Source: Geothrix sp. (lineage in GTDB: Bacteria; Acidobacteriota; Holophagae; Holophagales; Holophagaceae). From it: a DNA stretch of 64,000 nucleotides. The translations under genes and the position numbers were made by a program. The notes below the pieces were generated by a model. It saw only the letters and a program-made list of their open reading frames with translations, was not told the origin of the DNA and searched no databases. The DNA is taken from contig JAGRPP010000017.1 in NCBI GenBank assembly GCA_019449415.1, forward strand, positions 1-64,000. Reading direction: 5' to 3'. Positions 46,800-56,097 of the stretch are shown piece by piece; positions within the stretch are counted from its first letter, which is position 1; every line of letters begins with the position of its first letter.

Positions 46800-48110
46800 A
46801 TGTTGACCCTCGACCTCTCCACCCTGAAAGAAGCAGGCATGGCCGTGGCTTTGGGTCTGATGATGGGCCTGGAGCGCGAGCGCAGCGGCTTCGAGCGGAG
46901 CCAGGAGAGCCGCGAGGAGCCCCACCACCGCCGGGAATCCGATCAGGCCGAGGGCCTGCGGGGGAGCCTGGGCGCGCGGACCTTCGCCCTGCTCACCCTC
47001 CTGGGCTGGGTTTCCGTGAAGGTGGGCGGGACGGGCCTGGCCCTGCCCATCGCCGTGCAGGCCTTTGCGGCGCTGCTCATCGGACTCTTCTACTTCCAGA
47101 CCAGCTCGGCAGAGCGGGGCCTCACCACGGAGATCGCGGCCCTGGCCGCTCCGCTGCTGGGCATGCTGCTCACGCGGGATGCCCTCCTCGCCGTGGCCGT
47201 CACGGTGATCGTCACCCTGCTGCTGTTGTCCAAGCCATGGTTCCGCGCCTGGATTCCCCGCCTGCACCGGGAGGACCTGACCGCCGCCATGCAGCTGCTC
47301 ATCGTCTTCGCCATCCTGCTGCCCCTGCTCCCGTCAAAGACCCTGGATCCCTGGGGGGTGCTCTCGCCCCAGAAGGTGGGCTGGATGGTGGCCCTCGTGG
47401 CGGCCGTGGATTTCATGGGCTATGCCTTGAACCGCACCCTGGGGTCGAGCCGGGGCGCGGTGATGACGGGACTCGTGGGCGGCATGGTGAGTTCCACCAT
47501 CGTGGCCGTGACCATGTCGCGGCGGGTCAAGACCGATCTCTCCCTCCGCGGTCCCGGGCAGGTGGCGGTGATGCTGGCCTGTGCGGTCATGGGGGTGAGG
47601 GTGGCGCTCCTCGCCGGCGTGGTGGGAGGCATCGATCTCTTGAGGCCCCTGCTGGCGCCGCTGGCGGCCATGGTGGTGACGCTGCTAGCCGCGACCTGGT
47701 GGATCCTTCGGTCCGGGGCGGCCCCCGCGATCGACACGGAGGAGGTGCCGGTGCGCAACCCCTTCCACCTGAAGCGGGCCCTGGCCTGGGGCCTGGCGCT
47801 GGCCGCCGTGCTGCTCGTTTCCGCCGCGGCCCGGGCCGGGTTCGGAGATCGCGGCCTCATGATGGCGGCCGGTCTTTCGGGGCTGGCCGATGTGGTCGCG
47901 ATCACGCTGGCCGTGAGCAGCCAGGTGCGGTCCGTCGGGCTCCCGGCGGCCACGGCCGTGCTGGCTATCGTACTGGCCATCGGCGCCAACACCCTCGCCA
48001 AGGCCGGGTTCGCCTGGATCGCGGGCGGGCGGGCCTTCGGCCTCCGGCTGGCGGTCATGCTGGCCCTCTCCTTCGGGGCCACGCTGGCAGTGACCGCCCT
48101 GCAGTTCTGA
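46800..48110 (+). CDS. MgtC/SapB and DUF4010 domain membrane protein
   Basis: This 436-residue polytopic inner-membrane protein has about 11-12 hydrophobic segments. The N-terminal third has the MgtC/SapB pattern (LGLMMGLERERS, then LGARTFALLTLLGWVS). The remainder is the DUF4010 domain (LIVFAILLPLLPSKTLDPWG, GLVGGMVSSTIVAVTMSRR, AAGLSGLADVVAITLAVSSQ). A charged His/Glu/Arg loop lies at about residues 28-55. The family is often annotated as a putative transporter, with no proven substrate. ATG 46800. Confidence 0.85.
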   Translation: MLTLDLSTLKEAGMAVALGLMMGLERERSGFERSQESREEPHHRRESDQAEGLRGSLGARTFALLTLLGWVSVKVGGTGLALPIAVQAFAALLIGLFYFQTSSAERGLTTEIAALAAPLLGMLLTRDALLAVAVTVIVTLLLLSKPWFRAWIPRLHREDLTAAMQLLIVFAILLPLLPSKTLDPWGVLSPQKVGWMVALVAAVDFMGYALNRTLGSSRGAVMTGLVGGMVSSTIVAVTMSRRVKTDLSLRGPGQVAVMLACAVMGVRVALLAGVVGGIDLLRPLLAPLAAMVVTLLAATWWILRSGAAPAIDTEEVPVRNPFHLKRALAWGLALAAVLLVSAAARAGFGDRGLMMAAGLSGLADVVAITLAVSSQVRSVGLPAATAVLAIVLAIGANTLAKAGFAWIAGGRAFGLRLAVMLALSFGATLAVTALQF

Positions 48111-48139
48111 ATCGGTTCGGCAGGGTTCGGTTGCGGCTC

Positions 48140-48325
48140 CTACTTCCCGCGGTTGCTCATGCGGGTGTGGGTGACGCCGCTCTTTCCCTGGGGCTTGGTG
48201 GACGCCTTGGTGACGGGCTTGGGGTGCGCGGAAGCCTTCGGTCTTCCGGCCGTGGCGCCGGAGGCCGGCTTGTCCGCGGCCTGGATGTTCTTCAGCAGAT
48301 CGGCGGGGACGAGGGGCTTGGTCAT
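48140..48325 (-). CDS. small basic Lys/Pro/Ala-rich protein, 61 residues
   Basis: A strong Shine-Dalgarno (GGGAGCAGGAG) precedes ATG 48325 at a suitable distance. The product is very basic and low-complexity (KPASGATAGRPKASAHPKPV and TKASTKPQGKS) with an ordered-looking start MTKPLVPADLLKNIQAADKP. No family is recognised; nucleic-acid binding would suit the composition. It is flanked by short gaps and could be independently transcribed. Confidence 0.6.
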   Translation of the reverse strand: MTKPLVPADLLKNIQAADKPASGATAGRPKASAHPKPVTKASTKPQGKSGVTHTRMSNRGK

Positions 48326-48409
48326 GGGGGTACTCCTGCTCCCATCCTACGCTGGTGCGGCAAGCGGCGTGGCGGCAACTCGGCGCCGGCGGAATGAACG
48401 AGGTGTGCC

Positions 48410-50773
48410 TTACCCGCAAGGCAAGGTGAAACGGAGGGCATTGCCCGCCTCGTTGAACCTCAGGTCCGGGGAGAGGGCGCGAAGGGTGAGGAGCCCCCGG
48501 CCAGCCGCCAGGGGCTCGGCTTGGTCCCGCCAGGCCCGCCAATCGAACCCGGGCCCCGAATCCTCGACCTCGACGGCGATCTCGCGGATCTCGGCGCGGG
48601 GCTCTGCCCGGAGGCTGATCCGGAGCGAGACAGTTCCCTCCGTCAGGGCTTCCAGACCGGCGCGTCGGGCGGCCTCGTAGGCCTCGATGCCCCCCTCCTT
48701 CAGCCGGGGATCCAGGCGAAGCAGGCCGTGGTCCACCGCATTGGCGAGGGCCTCGGTCAGGGCCAGGGCCAGGCGCTGGGAGGGCCCGGACGGAAGGCCC
48801 TGGTTGCCGAGCAGGCGGAGGCAGTCGGGCAGGAACTCGCGGATCGTCTGCTCCCGGGGATTCAGGGTGAAGTCCAGGGCGAAGGTCGTGCGGAGGGGCT
48901 CCGCGGAATCGCCGGCGGGATGGGCGGCGGGACGGCCGGCACTCGAGAGCCGGGCGGATGCCGGGGCGGGCACCTCCCAGAGCGCCCAGCTGGCGTCGTC
49001 CTGCTGTTCGCGATCCAGGCCATCCGCCGCGAGTGCCTCTTGGATTGCCTTCCGACAGCCAGGGAAGGGTAGCTCCTCCGAGGACGCCAGAATGGATGGA
49101 AGGCGGTCGCCGAGCATGTCCTGAAGGCCATCGGTGAAGGCGAACAGGCGGTCGCCTTCCGATACGGCGATCTGCTCCACGACGGGGGGGTCCAGCCGGT
49201 CGACCACTCCGGCGGGCAGGTTGTGCGAGGCGAGCCGCCGTGATGGGCCGCGGCGGGGCAGCAGGAGGGCATCCGGCAGGCCCGCGTTCAGAACCGAGAG
49301 GGTGCCCTTGTGGACATCCAGCCGCATCAGGAGCAGGCAGACGAACCGGCCGGTGGGCAGCATCTCGCGGAGCCCGGCATTGATCTGGCGATAGACCGTA
49401 TCCAGCGGGATGTTCCGGTTCGCCATGCTGAGGAAGGCCTGGACCGCCGGGAGGGTGGACACGCCCGCCGCCAGGCCGTGGCCGGTCGCGTCGCAGAGGA
49501 ACCCGAAGTGGACCCCGGGCAGGCCTTGGCGGTAGGTGCAGGCATCGCCGTTGATGCGCCGGGTCTGGAGCGTCTCCATGTGGAATCCGGGAGGCAGGGC
49601 CCGCAGACCCGGCTCGACCAGGCGCCGGAGAAGGTGCTTGGTGATGGCGAGCTCTTCGTCGGTTTCGGTCCTGGCCCGGGTCAGCGAACGCTCCTTGGCC
49701 TCCAGGCGCCCGATCATCGCGTTGAAGGACTCGGCTAGGACGCTCACCTCGTCGTTCCCCCGGATCCGGATGATCCGGTTCCCCGCCGGAAGATCCCCCA
49801 GGGCCCGCACCTGGTGTGTGATGTCCTCGAGGTTGTCGGCCAACCGGTGGGAGATCAACCAGGTGAGGGAGAGGCTCATGGCCACCACAAGGGCCACGGA
49901 AAGTTTGAGGTAGGACCTGAGCCGCTCGACCGGGCGAAGGGCCTCGGCGACCGGAAGGCTGGCCACGAGGATCCCATCCATGGCTCGAAGCCGCTTGACC
50001 GAGGAGATGGTCGGCACGCCCGCGGCGTTGACCCTCTCTCCGCTGCCTTCAAACCCCTGGAGCGCCCGGTCGAAGAACCCGGAAGGCTCCGGTGGGCCGA
50101 AGGGCTTCATGAGTCGGGCCGAATCCGGATGGATCAGCACCCGGCGCGTGGAGTCGAACAACTGGAGGGAACCGGAGTCCGGCCGCTGTTTGTGGGCGAT
50201 CCCACCCAGAAAATCATCGTGGAGAAGGTCGATGCCCCCCGCGAGGACGGCCAGGACTCGCCCGTCTTTTCCCAGCAAGGGAACCGCCATCAGGACGGCA
50301 GGTCGCCCGGTCGATGACAGATCGTAGGGAGGGGACACCCCGGCCTGGCGATTCGCCAGCACCGCGTCGAGAAAGGGCCGGATAGGGGCGGGCGCCGGGG
50401 CGCCCTGGGGGGCGTCGGCCGCCTCGGCCAGGAGCTGGCCATCGGGCCCGGCCAGGTACACCCCGTTCGGGAAGGTGGTGCGAAGGCTCGTGCGCGCCTG
50501 GAGCCAACTCGTCGCGGAACGGCGGTCGCGAAGGGCCCTGGGGGGGATCTCCCGGGCCGCGCCTTCCAGGCACTGCTGGTAGAAGGCGATGGTCTCGTCC
50601 ACGGCCTGCGCCAGCAAGGTCACTTCATTGAACTGGTGCTGTTCGATCCGGGCCCGGGACACGGCGGTGAAGTAGCGGGCGACGGCCCAGCCCCCGCCCG
50701 CCACGACCATTGAGAAGAACAGGCCGAAGGCCACGAAGATCTTGCGCTGGATGCCGAAGTGGCGGGGACTCAC
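48410..50773 (-). CDS. sensor PP2C phosphatase fused to an RsbW-like kinase domain
   Basis: This 787-residue membrane protein combines both antagonistic activities of a partner-switching pathway. TM1 lies at about 12-33, a periplasmic dCache-like sensor at 35-280 and TM2 at about 292-311. A HAMP linker follows (about 312-366), then a SpoIIE/RsbU-type PP2C domain (about 395-590, metal motifs NGDACTYRQG, FLCDATGHGLAAGV, FTDGLQDML). Last is an ATPase domain of the RsbW/anti-sigma kinase type (about 640-785: ALTEALANAVDHGLLR, VEVEDSGPGFDW, AGRGLLTLRAL). The GTG start is at 50773. The STAS gene 76 bases upstream on the same strand is the natural substrate. Confidence 0.86.
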   Translation of the reverse strand: MSPRHFGIQRKIFVAFGLFFSMVVAGGGWAVARYFTAVSRARIEQHQFNEVTLLAQAVDETIAFYQQCLEGAAREIPPRALRDRRSATSWLQARTSLRTTFPNGVYLAGPDGQLLAEAADAPQGAPAPAPIRPFLDAVLANRQAGVSPPYDLSSTGRPAVLMAVPLLGKDGRVLAVLAGGIDLLHDDFLGGIAHKQRPDSGSLQLFDSTRRVLIHPDSARLMKPFGPPEPSGFFDRALQGFEGSGERVNAAGVPTISSVKRLRAMDGILVASLPVAEALRPVERLRSYLKLSVALVVAMSLSLTWLISHRLADNLEDITHQVRALGDLPAGNRIIRIRGNDEVSVLAESFNAMIGRLEAKERSLTRARTETDEELAITKHLLRRLVEPGLRALPPGFHMETLQTRRINGDACTYRQGLPGVHFGFLCDATGHGLAAGVSTLPAVQAFLSMANRNIPLDTVYRQINAGLREMLPTGRFVCLLLMRLDVHKGTLSVLNAGLPDALLLPRRGPSRRLASHNLPAGVVDRLDPPVVEQIAVSEGDRLFAFTDGLQDMLGDRLPSILASSEELPFPGCRKAIQEALAADGLDREQQDDASWALWEVPAPASARLSSAGRPAAHPAGDSAEPLRTTFALDFTLNPREQTIREFLPDCLRLLGNQGLPSGPSQRLALALTEALANAVDHGLLRLDPRLKEGGIEAYEAARRAGLEALTEGTVSLRISLRAEPRAEIREIAVEVEDSGPGFDWRAWRDQAEPLAAGRGLLTLRALSPDLRFNEAGNALRFTLPCG

Positions 50774-50849
50774 GACAGGCCCATGGACCCAGGGCCCCGG
50801 GCCTGGCGCCGCGGCCCTAGGAGCGGGAGGCCCATTCCCATGGCGGCCC

Positions 50850-51161
50850 TCACCCTTCCTGGATCTCGAAGAGCTTCCCGAACTGCACGATCTTGAGGAT
50901 CTCCATCACCACCGGGGAGGGTTTCCCCAGGACCACCCGGAGGCCCTTGCTCTCGGCCTTCTCGCGCAGCAGCAGCAGCATGCCCAGGGCGGAAGAATCC
51001 AGGTAGCTGAGGCCCGAGAGATCGAGGGTGATGGGCCCCGCCGCAGTCGCGTCCAGTACCTCTTGGGTGGCGCTGCGGAACTGGGTGTGGGCTTCAAAGG
51101 TGAATTGGCCCTCCAGCTTCAGCCGGGAAGCCTGGAGATCCTGGTGCAGCGTGAAACTCAT
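50850..51161 (-). CDS. STAS-domain anti-sigma-factor antagonist
   Basis: This 103-residue single-domain STAS protein is of the SpoIIAA/RsbV type. The core ITLDLSGLSYLDSSALGMLL contains the usual phosphorylatable Ser in the DSSALG turn, followed by LRVVLGKPSPVVMEILKIVQ. Phosphorylation by an RsbW-like kinase would inactivate it and dephosphorylation by PP2C would reactivate it. Both domains are encoded by the gene directly downstream, which makes a compact switch. ATG 51161. Confidence 0.9.
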   Translation of the reverse strand: MSFTLHQDLQASRLKLEGQFTFEAHTQFRSATQEVLDATAAGPITLDLSGLSYLDSSALGMLLLLREKAESKGLRVVLGKPSPVVMEILKIVQFGKLFEIQEG

Positions 51162-51323
51162 GGGGGTGTCCTTTTGGGGAGGCGGCCCCCTTTCGTATCG
51201 TCAAGTGGACCTGCAGGTTGATAATTCTGCACGAGATGTGGATGTGACGCCCTTCAAGGACTTAATGAGTAACCTGGAGGGGCGTCCGGGGCGATTCTGA
51301 AGCCTCCAGGGAAAGGGTGGACC
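51162..51323. promoter_or_regulatory. divergent promoter region between STAS and aldehyde dehydrogenase genes
   Basis: These 162 bases have an A/T-richer centre (51215-51270) and must hold promoters for both directions. A candidate for the plus strand is not clear enough to place. The aldehyde dehydrogenase ribosome-binding site GGAAAGGG lies at 51310-51317. No strong inverted repeat is visible. Confidence 0.35.
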
Positions 51324-52655
51324 ATGGCGGCGATGGCGTTGGAGGGCATGGTCGGAGCCGCCGAGCGGGCCTTCGGGGCCTGGAAGGACGCCTCCCGGCT
51401 GGAGCGGCGGCGCTTGCTGGAGGCCTGGCTGGATCAGGTGGGCCGGGTCCGGGAGGACCTGGCGCGCTTCATCACCGAGGAGACCGGCAAGCCCATCAGC
51501 CTGGCCCGGGGAGAAGTGGCGCGGGCCGAGGCCACGCTGAAGGCTACGGTGGAGGCCGCGGCCGCCTTCGGCGAACAGGCCGTTCCCTACGATCTGATGG
51601 CGGGGGCGGAAGGTTGCCGCGCGGTCCTGCGGCGCTTCCCCGTCGGCCCGGTGCTGGCGATCACGCCCTTCAACTTCCCCGTGAACCTGGCCGTGCACAA
51701 GCTCGGCCCGGCTCTGGCGGTGGGCTGCAGCGCCATCTGGAAGCCCTGCCCCCAGGCGCCCCGGACCTCGAGGCTGCTCTGGGAGGCCTTTGAAGCCGCG
51801 CGGATCTCGGTGGCCGCCCCCGTGCACCTCCTGCAGCTGACCGGGCCCGATCCCGTCGCCGCGGAGGCCTTAGCTAAGGACCCCCGCATCGCCGCGGTGA
51901 GCTTCACGGGCTCCGAGCGCGTGGGCCGGCACCTGGAGCAGGTGCTGGCCGGCAAGCGGTTGCTGCTCGAGCTGGGCGGCAACGGCGCCGTGGTGGTGGA
52001 TGAGGGCGTGGATGTCGCCGCCGTCGCCCGCCAGCTCGCGCCTGCCGCCGTGGCCGGGGCGGGGCAGAGCTGCTCCAAGGCCCAGCGGATCTATGTGCAC
52101 CGGGGCATCTGGGAGGTTTTTGCGCCCGCGTTCGTGGCGGCCGTGCAGGCCCTGCCCGTGGGCGATCCCATGGATTCCGCCACGGTCATCGGGCCGCTCA
52201 TCGACGAGGCCACGGCCCGCCGACTGGACGAGAGCCTGGACCGGGCAGTGTCTGCCGGCGCCGAGGTCCTCCTGCGAGGGCACCGGGACGGCGCGCTGCT
52301 GCCCCCGGCGATCCTCACCGGCCTGGGGGAAGCGGATCCCCTCCAATGCGAGGAGGTCTTCGCCCCCATCACGGTGCTCACCCCCGTGGCCAGCTTCGAC
52401 GAAGGCCTGGACCGCGCCGCGGCCACCCGCTTCGGCCTGAGGGCCAGCGCCTACAGCCGCGACCAGCGGAACCTCCGCCGGGCCGCTTCCACGCTGAGGG
52501 CCGGCGGGGTCCTGCTGAACCTTCCACCCACCTTCCGCTTGGACTCGGCGCCCTTCGGGGGCGTGCAGGCCAGCGGCAACGGCTTCGAAGGCCCCTGGTG
52601 GGCGATGGAGGGCTTCACCGAAGGCCGCCTCATCGTCGAAGGCCCGGCCCTGTAA
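51324..52655 (+). CDS. aldehyde dehydrogenase family protein
   Basis: This 443-residue NAD(P)-dependent enzyme oxidises an aldehyde to its acid or CoA ester. It is about 30-40 residues shorter at the start than typical family members. The nucleotide-binding VLAITPFNFPVNLAVHKLGP, VSFTGSERVG, the general-base segment LELGGNGAVVV and the catalytic Cys in GAGQSCSKAQRIYVH are all present. The end EEVFAPITVL and FGGVQASGNGFEG is also standard. It sits just upstream of a small protein and pta, so it may produce the acyl group used there. That is inference. Confidence 0.88.
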   Translation: MAAMALEGMVGAAERAFGAWKDASRLERRRLLEAWLDQVGRVREDLARFITEETGKPISLARGEVARAEATLKATVEAAAAFGEQAVPYDLMAGAEGCRAVLRRFPVGPVLAITPFNFPVNLAVHKLGPALAVGCSAIWKPCPQAPRTSRLLWEAFEAARISVAAPVHLLQLTGPDPVAAEALAKDPRIAAVSFTGSERVGRHLEQVLAGKRLLLELGGNGAVVVDEGVDVAAVARQLAPAAVAGAGQSCSKAQRIYVHRGIWEVFAPAFVAAVQALPVGDPMDSATVIGPLIDEATARRLDESLDRAVSAGAEVLLRGHRDGALLPPAILTGLGEADPLQCEEVFAPITVLTPVASFDEGLDRAAATRFGLRASAYSRDQRNLRRAASTLRAGGVLLNLPPTFRLDSAPFGGVQASGNGFEGPWWAMEGFTEGRLIVEGPAL

Positions 52656-52677
52656 GAATCGAAGCGGAGCCCTTCCC

Positions 52678-53040
52678 ATGCCCCTGTCCATGCCCTTCCG
52701 TCCCGGCGACCTCGTGGTGGTGGTGCTCCAGTCGCCGCGGGAGCGGATCTGGGGGCGGATCCTGGGGCTGGATGCCTCGGGCATCGCACTGCGCGGCGTG
52801 GACCTCGTGCCCTGGGAGGAAGTGCTGACCCTCGTGCGCCGGGGCGAGGCCGACCAGGTGGCCCTGGGCACCCGCTTCATTCCCATGCACCGCGTGGAGA
52901 CCCTGTACCTGGATGAACCCAGTTCGGGCGCGCCCAGCCTGGCGGACACCTTCCGTGACCGCACGGATCGGGATCCCCACGATTTCCTCGCCGACCCCCC
53001 TTCGCCGAAACCCTCGTCCCGCCATCGGAGGAATCCATGA
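52678..53040 (+). CDS. small protein with LSm/SH3-like beta fold, unknown function
   Basis: This 120-residue protein has an N-terminal half with five short strands: [40 protein letters not shown], and [15 protein letters not shown]. The plan recalls Sm/Hfq-type strands (change-of-function loop, then a final I/V-x-T-L/V-x-x strand). The C-terminal 40 residues are disordered and basic at the end. I do not recognise a named family. It overlaps pta by four bases (ATGA), so its synthesis is coupled to pta. Confidence 0.65.
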   Translation: MPLSMPFRPGDLVVVVLQSPRERIWGRILGLDASGIALRGVDLVPWEEVLTLVRRGEADQVALGTRFIPMHRVETLYLDEPSSGAPSLADTFRDRTDRDPHDFLADPPSPKPSSRHRRNP

Positions 53041-54041
53041 CCCACGCCAACCACATCCGCTGGATGGAGCGTTTCCGCGCCCGCGCCAAGGAATTGCAGC
53101 GCCATATCGTCCTGCCGGAGGGCCGGGACGACCGGACGCTCCAGGCCGCCCAGCTCCTGCTGGATCAGAACCTCTGCCACCTCACCCTGCTGGGCGATCC
53201 GGCCGACATGGCGAAGCGGGGTGCGGCCCTGGGTCTCGCGCTGAAGGGGGTCGAGATGGTGGATCCCGCGGCGAGCCCGCTGCTTCCGGAACTGGCCGGG
53301 GCCTACTACGAGCGCCGCAAGGCCAAGGGCATCACCGAGGCCCAGGCGCTGGAAGCCGTGCACAATCCCCTCTGGTTTGGTTCCATGCTGGTGCAGGCGG
53401 GCCATTGCAACGGCATGGTGGCAGGGGCGCTGAACACCACCGCCGAGACGGTGCGGGCCTGCCTCCAGGCCATCGGTGCCGCTCCGGGCATCAAGACCGT
53501 TTCCAGCTTCTTCATGATGATCCACCCCGATGCGGCCTTCGGCGAGCAGGGCGCCATGATCTTCGCGGACTGCGCCGTGGTGCCGGATCCCACCCCCGAG
53601 CAGCTGGCCGACATCGCCATCGCCTCGGCGGAGAACGCCCGTCGGGTGATGGGCGTGGAGCCCCGGGTGGCGCTGCTGAGCTTCTCCACCCGCGGTTCTG
53701 CGGAACACCCCTGCGTGGACAAGGTCCGCGCCGCCCTGGCCATCCTGAAGGAGAAGGCGCCGGATCTCGCCGTGGATGGCGAGCTGCAGGCGGATGCGGC
53801 CCTGGTGGCCTCCGTGGGCCAGCGCAAGGCGCCGGGATCCGCCGTGGCGGGCAAGGCCAATGTGCTGGTCTTCCCCAACCTCGACGCGGGCAATATCTCC
53901 TACAAGATCACGGAACGACTGGGCGGCGCCGTGGCGCTGGGCCCGCTGCTCCAGGGCCTGGCCCGGCCCGCCAACGATCTGAGCCGCGGCTGCAGCGCCC
54001 AGGACATCGCGGATGTGGCGGTGCTCACGGCCCTTCAGTGA
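53037..54041 (+). CDS. pta: phosphate acetyl/butyryltransferase
   Basis: This 334-residue enzyme interconverts acyl-CoA and acyl-phosphate in acetate or short-chain acid metabolism. It is the compact single-domain form, with [67 protein letters not shown] and [20 protein letters not shown] segments. No acetate kinase gene is adjacent. It is translationally coupled to the LSm-like gene before it and to purN behind it (GTGA). Confidence 0.9.
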   Translation: MTHANHIRWMERFRARAKELQRHIVLPEGRDDRTLQAAQLLLDQNLCHLTLLGDPADMAKRGAALGLALKGVEMVDPAASPLLPELAGAYYERRKAKGITEAQALEAVHNPLWFGSMLVQAGHCNGMVAGALNTTAETVRACLQAIGAAPGIKTVSSFFMMIHPDAAFGEQGAMIFADCAVVPDPTPEQLADIAIASAENARRVMGVEPRVALLSFSTRGSAEHPCVDKVRAALAILKEKAPDLAVDGELQADAALVASVGQRKAPGSAVAGKANVLVFPNLDAGNISYKITERLGGAVALGPLLQGLARPANDLSRGCSAQDIADVAVLTALQ

Positions 54042-54619
54042 AGCGGCTCGCCTTCTTCATCTCCGGCACCGGCGGCAATGCCCTGAACCTCCTCAGGGCC
54101 TGCCGCGAGGGCCGGGTTCCCGGTCTTCCCGTGCTGGGGCTCGCCTCCACGGCCCAGGCCGGGGGGCTGGTGCGCCTGGAGGCCGAAGGGCTGCCCACGG
54201 CCGTCGTCAGCCGGAAGGACTTCGCGTCGGATGAAGCCTTTTCCGAGGCCTGCTATCGGGCTGCCGAAGCGGCGGGCGCCGAGATCATCTGCCTCTGCGG
54301 CTGGCTGAAGAAGCTGACCGTGCCCCCCCGCTGGGCGGGCCGCATCCTGAACATCCATCCGGGGCTGCTGCCGAACTACGGCGGCCCGGGCATGTACGGC
54401 ATGCATGTCCACCGGGCCGTGCTGACGGCGGGGGAGACCGAGTCCGGCGCCACGGTGCACCTGGTGGACGCGGAATACGACCATGGGCGGATCCTCGCCC
54501 AGCTGCGGGTACCGGTCCTGGCCGGAGAGTCGCCCGAGGACCTGCAGAAGCGCGTGTACGCGGCGGAGATGGAGCTGTTCCCGAGGGCCCTGGCGGCATA
54601 TCTCGCCGAACGGGATTAG
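54038..54619 (+). CDS. purN: phosphoribosylglycinamide formyltransferase
   Basis: This 193-residue enzyme uses 10-formyl-tetrahydrofolate to formylate GAR in purine synthesis. It starts [20 protein letters not shown]. The catalytic triad segments are present: [20 protein letters not shown] (Asn, His) and [17 protein letters not shown] (Asp). The GTG start overlaps the pta stop. The GSGSNL loop of E. coli reads GTGGNAL here. Confidence 0.9.
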   Translation: MKRLAFFISGTGGNALNLLRACREGRVPGLPVLGLASTAQAGGLVRLEAEGLPTAVVSRKDFASDEAFSEACYRAAEAAGAEIICLCGWLKKLTVPPRWAGRILNIHPGLLPNYGGPGMYGMHVHRAVLTAGETESGATVHLVDAEYDHGRILAQLRVPVLAGESPEDLQKRVYAAEMELFPRALAAYLAERD

Positions 54620-54628
54620 ACTTTCGCC

Positions 54629-54706
54629 ATGAGCATGAAGCAGGAGCGGAATGCCTCGTTGGCGAAGCCGAAGCCCGGAGGGCACGGCCCTGGAGGTGCC
54701 GCATGA
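54629..54706 (+). CDS. possible 25-residue leader ORF coupled to nnr
   Basis: ATG 54629 opens a 25-codon frame (MSMKQERNASLAKPKPGGHG and on) whose TGA at 54704-54706 overlaps the nnr ATG at 54703 as ATGA. The geometry matches the coupled starts used elsewhere in this window. Peptide composition is unremarkable and its own ribosome-binding site is weak, so it may be fortuitous. Confidence 0.25.
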   Translation: MSMKQERNASLAKPKPGGHGPGGAA

Positions 54707-56097
54707 TTCCCCTCCTCACCGCCGACGAAATGCGGGCCGCGGAGCACCAGGCCATCGAGGGTTGGGGCATGCCGTCGCTGGTCCTGCAGGAGCACGCCGC
54801 TCTCGGGGCCCTGGCCCTCATCCCGCCCTGCGAGCCGATCCAGGTGCTGGCGGGGCCCGGCAACAATGGCGGCGACGCCCTGGCGCTGGCCCGCCTGGCC
54901 CGGCTCCAGGGGCGTGAGGTCACGGTGTGGTCGCCCTTCGCCCAGCCCGAATGGCGGGGGGATGCGGCCCATCAGGCCCGCCTTTGGAGGGGCCTCGGGG
55001 GGGGCATCCAGGGGGGCGCCGGCCCGAACGAGATCATGCGGACCTGGCGCGGCTGGGTGGTGGACGGCCTCTTCGGCCTGGGCACCGCTCGCCCGCTGGA
55101 TGGCCCGGCCGCGGTCTGGGTGAAGGCCCTGAACGGCAGCGGCCTCCCAGTGCTGGCCCTCGACCTGCCCTCGGGCCTGGATCCTGGCGCGGCCGAAATC
55201 CCCGGCGAAGCGGTGCGGGCCGCGCGGACGGCGTGTTTCGGGGCCCTCAAGGTCTGCCACGGCCTGCTTCCGGCGAAGGAATGCTGCGGCGAGATCTCAG
55301 TGATCCCCATCCCCCTGGACCGCTCCCCGGAAGCCGCGATGCAGCTGCTGGAACGGCCGATCCTCCCCCCCCGGGCCTGGAATGCCCACAAGGGGAGCTT
55401 CGGACATGTGGCCATCCGGGCCGGCAGCCTGGGCATGAGTGGGGCCGCGGTGCTGGCGGCCCTGGGTGCCCTGCGCGTGGGCGTGGGCCTGGTCACGGTG
55501 CTGGCGGAGCCCGAGGTCCGCGCCGAGATCGCCGCCCAGGTTCCCGAAGCCATGGTGCACCCCTGGCGGGGAACCGTCCCGCCGGAGGCCGATGTGCTCC
55601 TGGTGGGTCCCGGGGGCATCGCCCAGGTGCCGGATTGGGAGGGTCCGCTGGTGGTGGACGCCTCGGCCCTGAAGGAAGGGGAAGGGAAGCGCTGGATGGA
55701 GCGGCCCGGCACGGCCATCACGCCCCATCCCGGTGAATTCGCCCGGCTCTTCCGGCTCTCGCGTCCCCTGCTGATGGACGAGCGTCTGGCCCAGGCCCGG
55801 CGGGTGGCGGCGGGGAAGCCCGGCGTCCTGGTCCTCAAGGGGGCCCAGACCGTGATCGCCGGAGGCGCCCGGGGCGATCTGTGGATCAACCCCACGGGCC
55901 ATCCGGGCATGGCGACGGGCGGCAGCGGCGATCTGCTGGCGGGCATGGTGGCCGGTTTCCGCGCCCAGGGGCTGCCCATGCGCGAGGCCGCGGCCGCGGC
56001 CACCTGGTTCCACGGCGCCGCCGGGGATCAGCTCCCGGGCGCGGGGCTGCTCCCCCGGGACTTGGCGGAGCTGCTTCCGGAGTTGTTGCGTGCCTGA
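54703..56097 (+). CDS. nnr: bifunctional NAD(P)H-hydrate epimerase/dehydratase
   Basis: This 464-residue repair enzyme restores damaged NADH and NADPH hydrates. The N-terminal YjeF-type epimerase domain (about 1-205) has LQEHAALGALAL, AGPGNNGGDALALARL and ALDLPSGLDPG. The C-terminal dehydratase domain (about 220-464) has AHKGSFGHVAIRAGSLGMSG, the phosphate loop TPHPGEFARL and the catalytic-Asp segment GHPGMATGGSGDLLAGMVAG. Its stop overlaps tsaE by eight bases, the frequent nnr-tsaE order. Confidence 0.93.
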   Translation: MIPLLTADEMRAAEHQAIEGWGMPSLVLQEHAALGALALIPPCEPIQVLAGPGNNGGDALALARLARLQGREVTVWSPFAQPEWRGDAAHQARLWRGLGGGIQGGAGPNEIMRTWRGWVVDGLFGLGTARPLDGPAAVWVKALNGSGLPVLALDLPSGLDPGAAEIPGEAVRAARTACFGALKVCHGLLPAKECCGEISVIPIPLDRSPEAAMQLLERPILPPRAWNAHKGSFGHVAIRAGSLGMSGAAVLAALGALRVGVGLVTVLAEPEVRAEIAAQVPEAMVHPWRGTVPPEADVLLVGPGGIAQVPDWEGPLVVDASALKEGEGKRWMERPGTAITPHPGEFARLFRLSRPLLMDERLAQARRVAAGKPGVLVLKGAQTVIAGGARGDLWINPTGHPGMATGGSGDLLAGMVAGFRAQGLPMREAAAAATWFHGAAGDQLPGAGLLPRDLAELLPELLRA

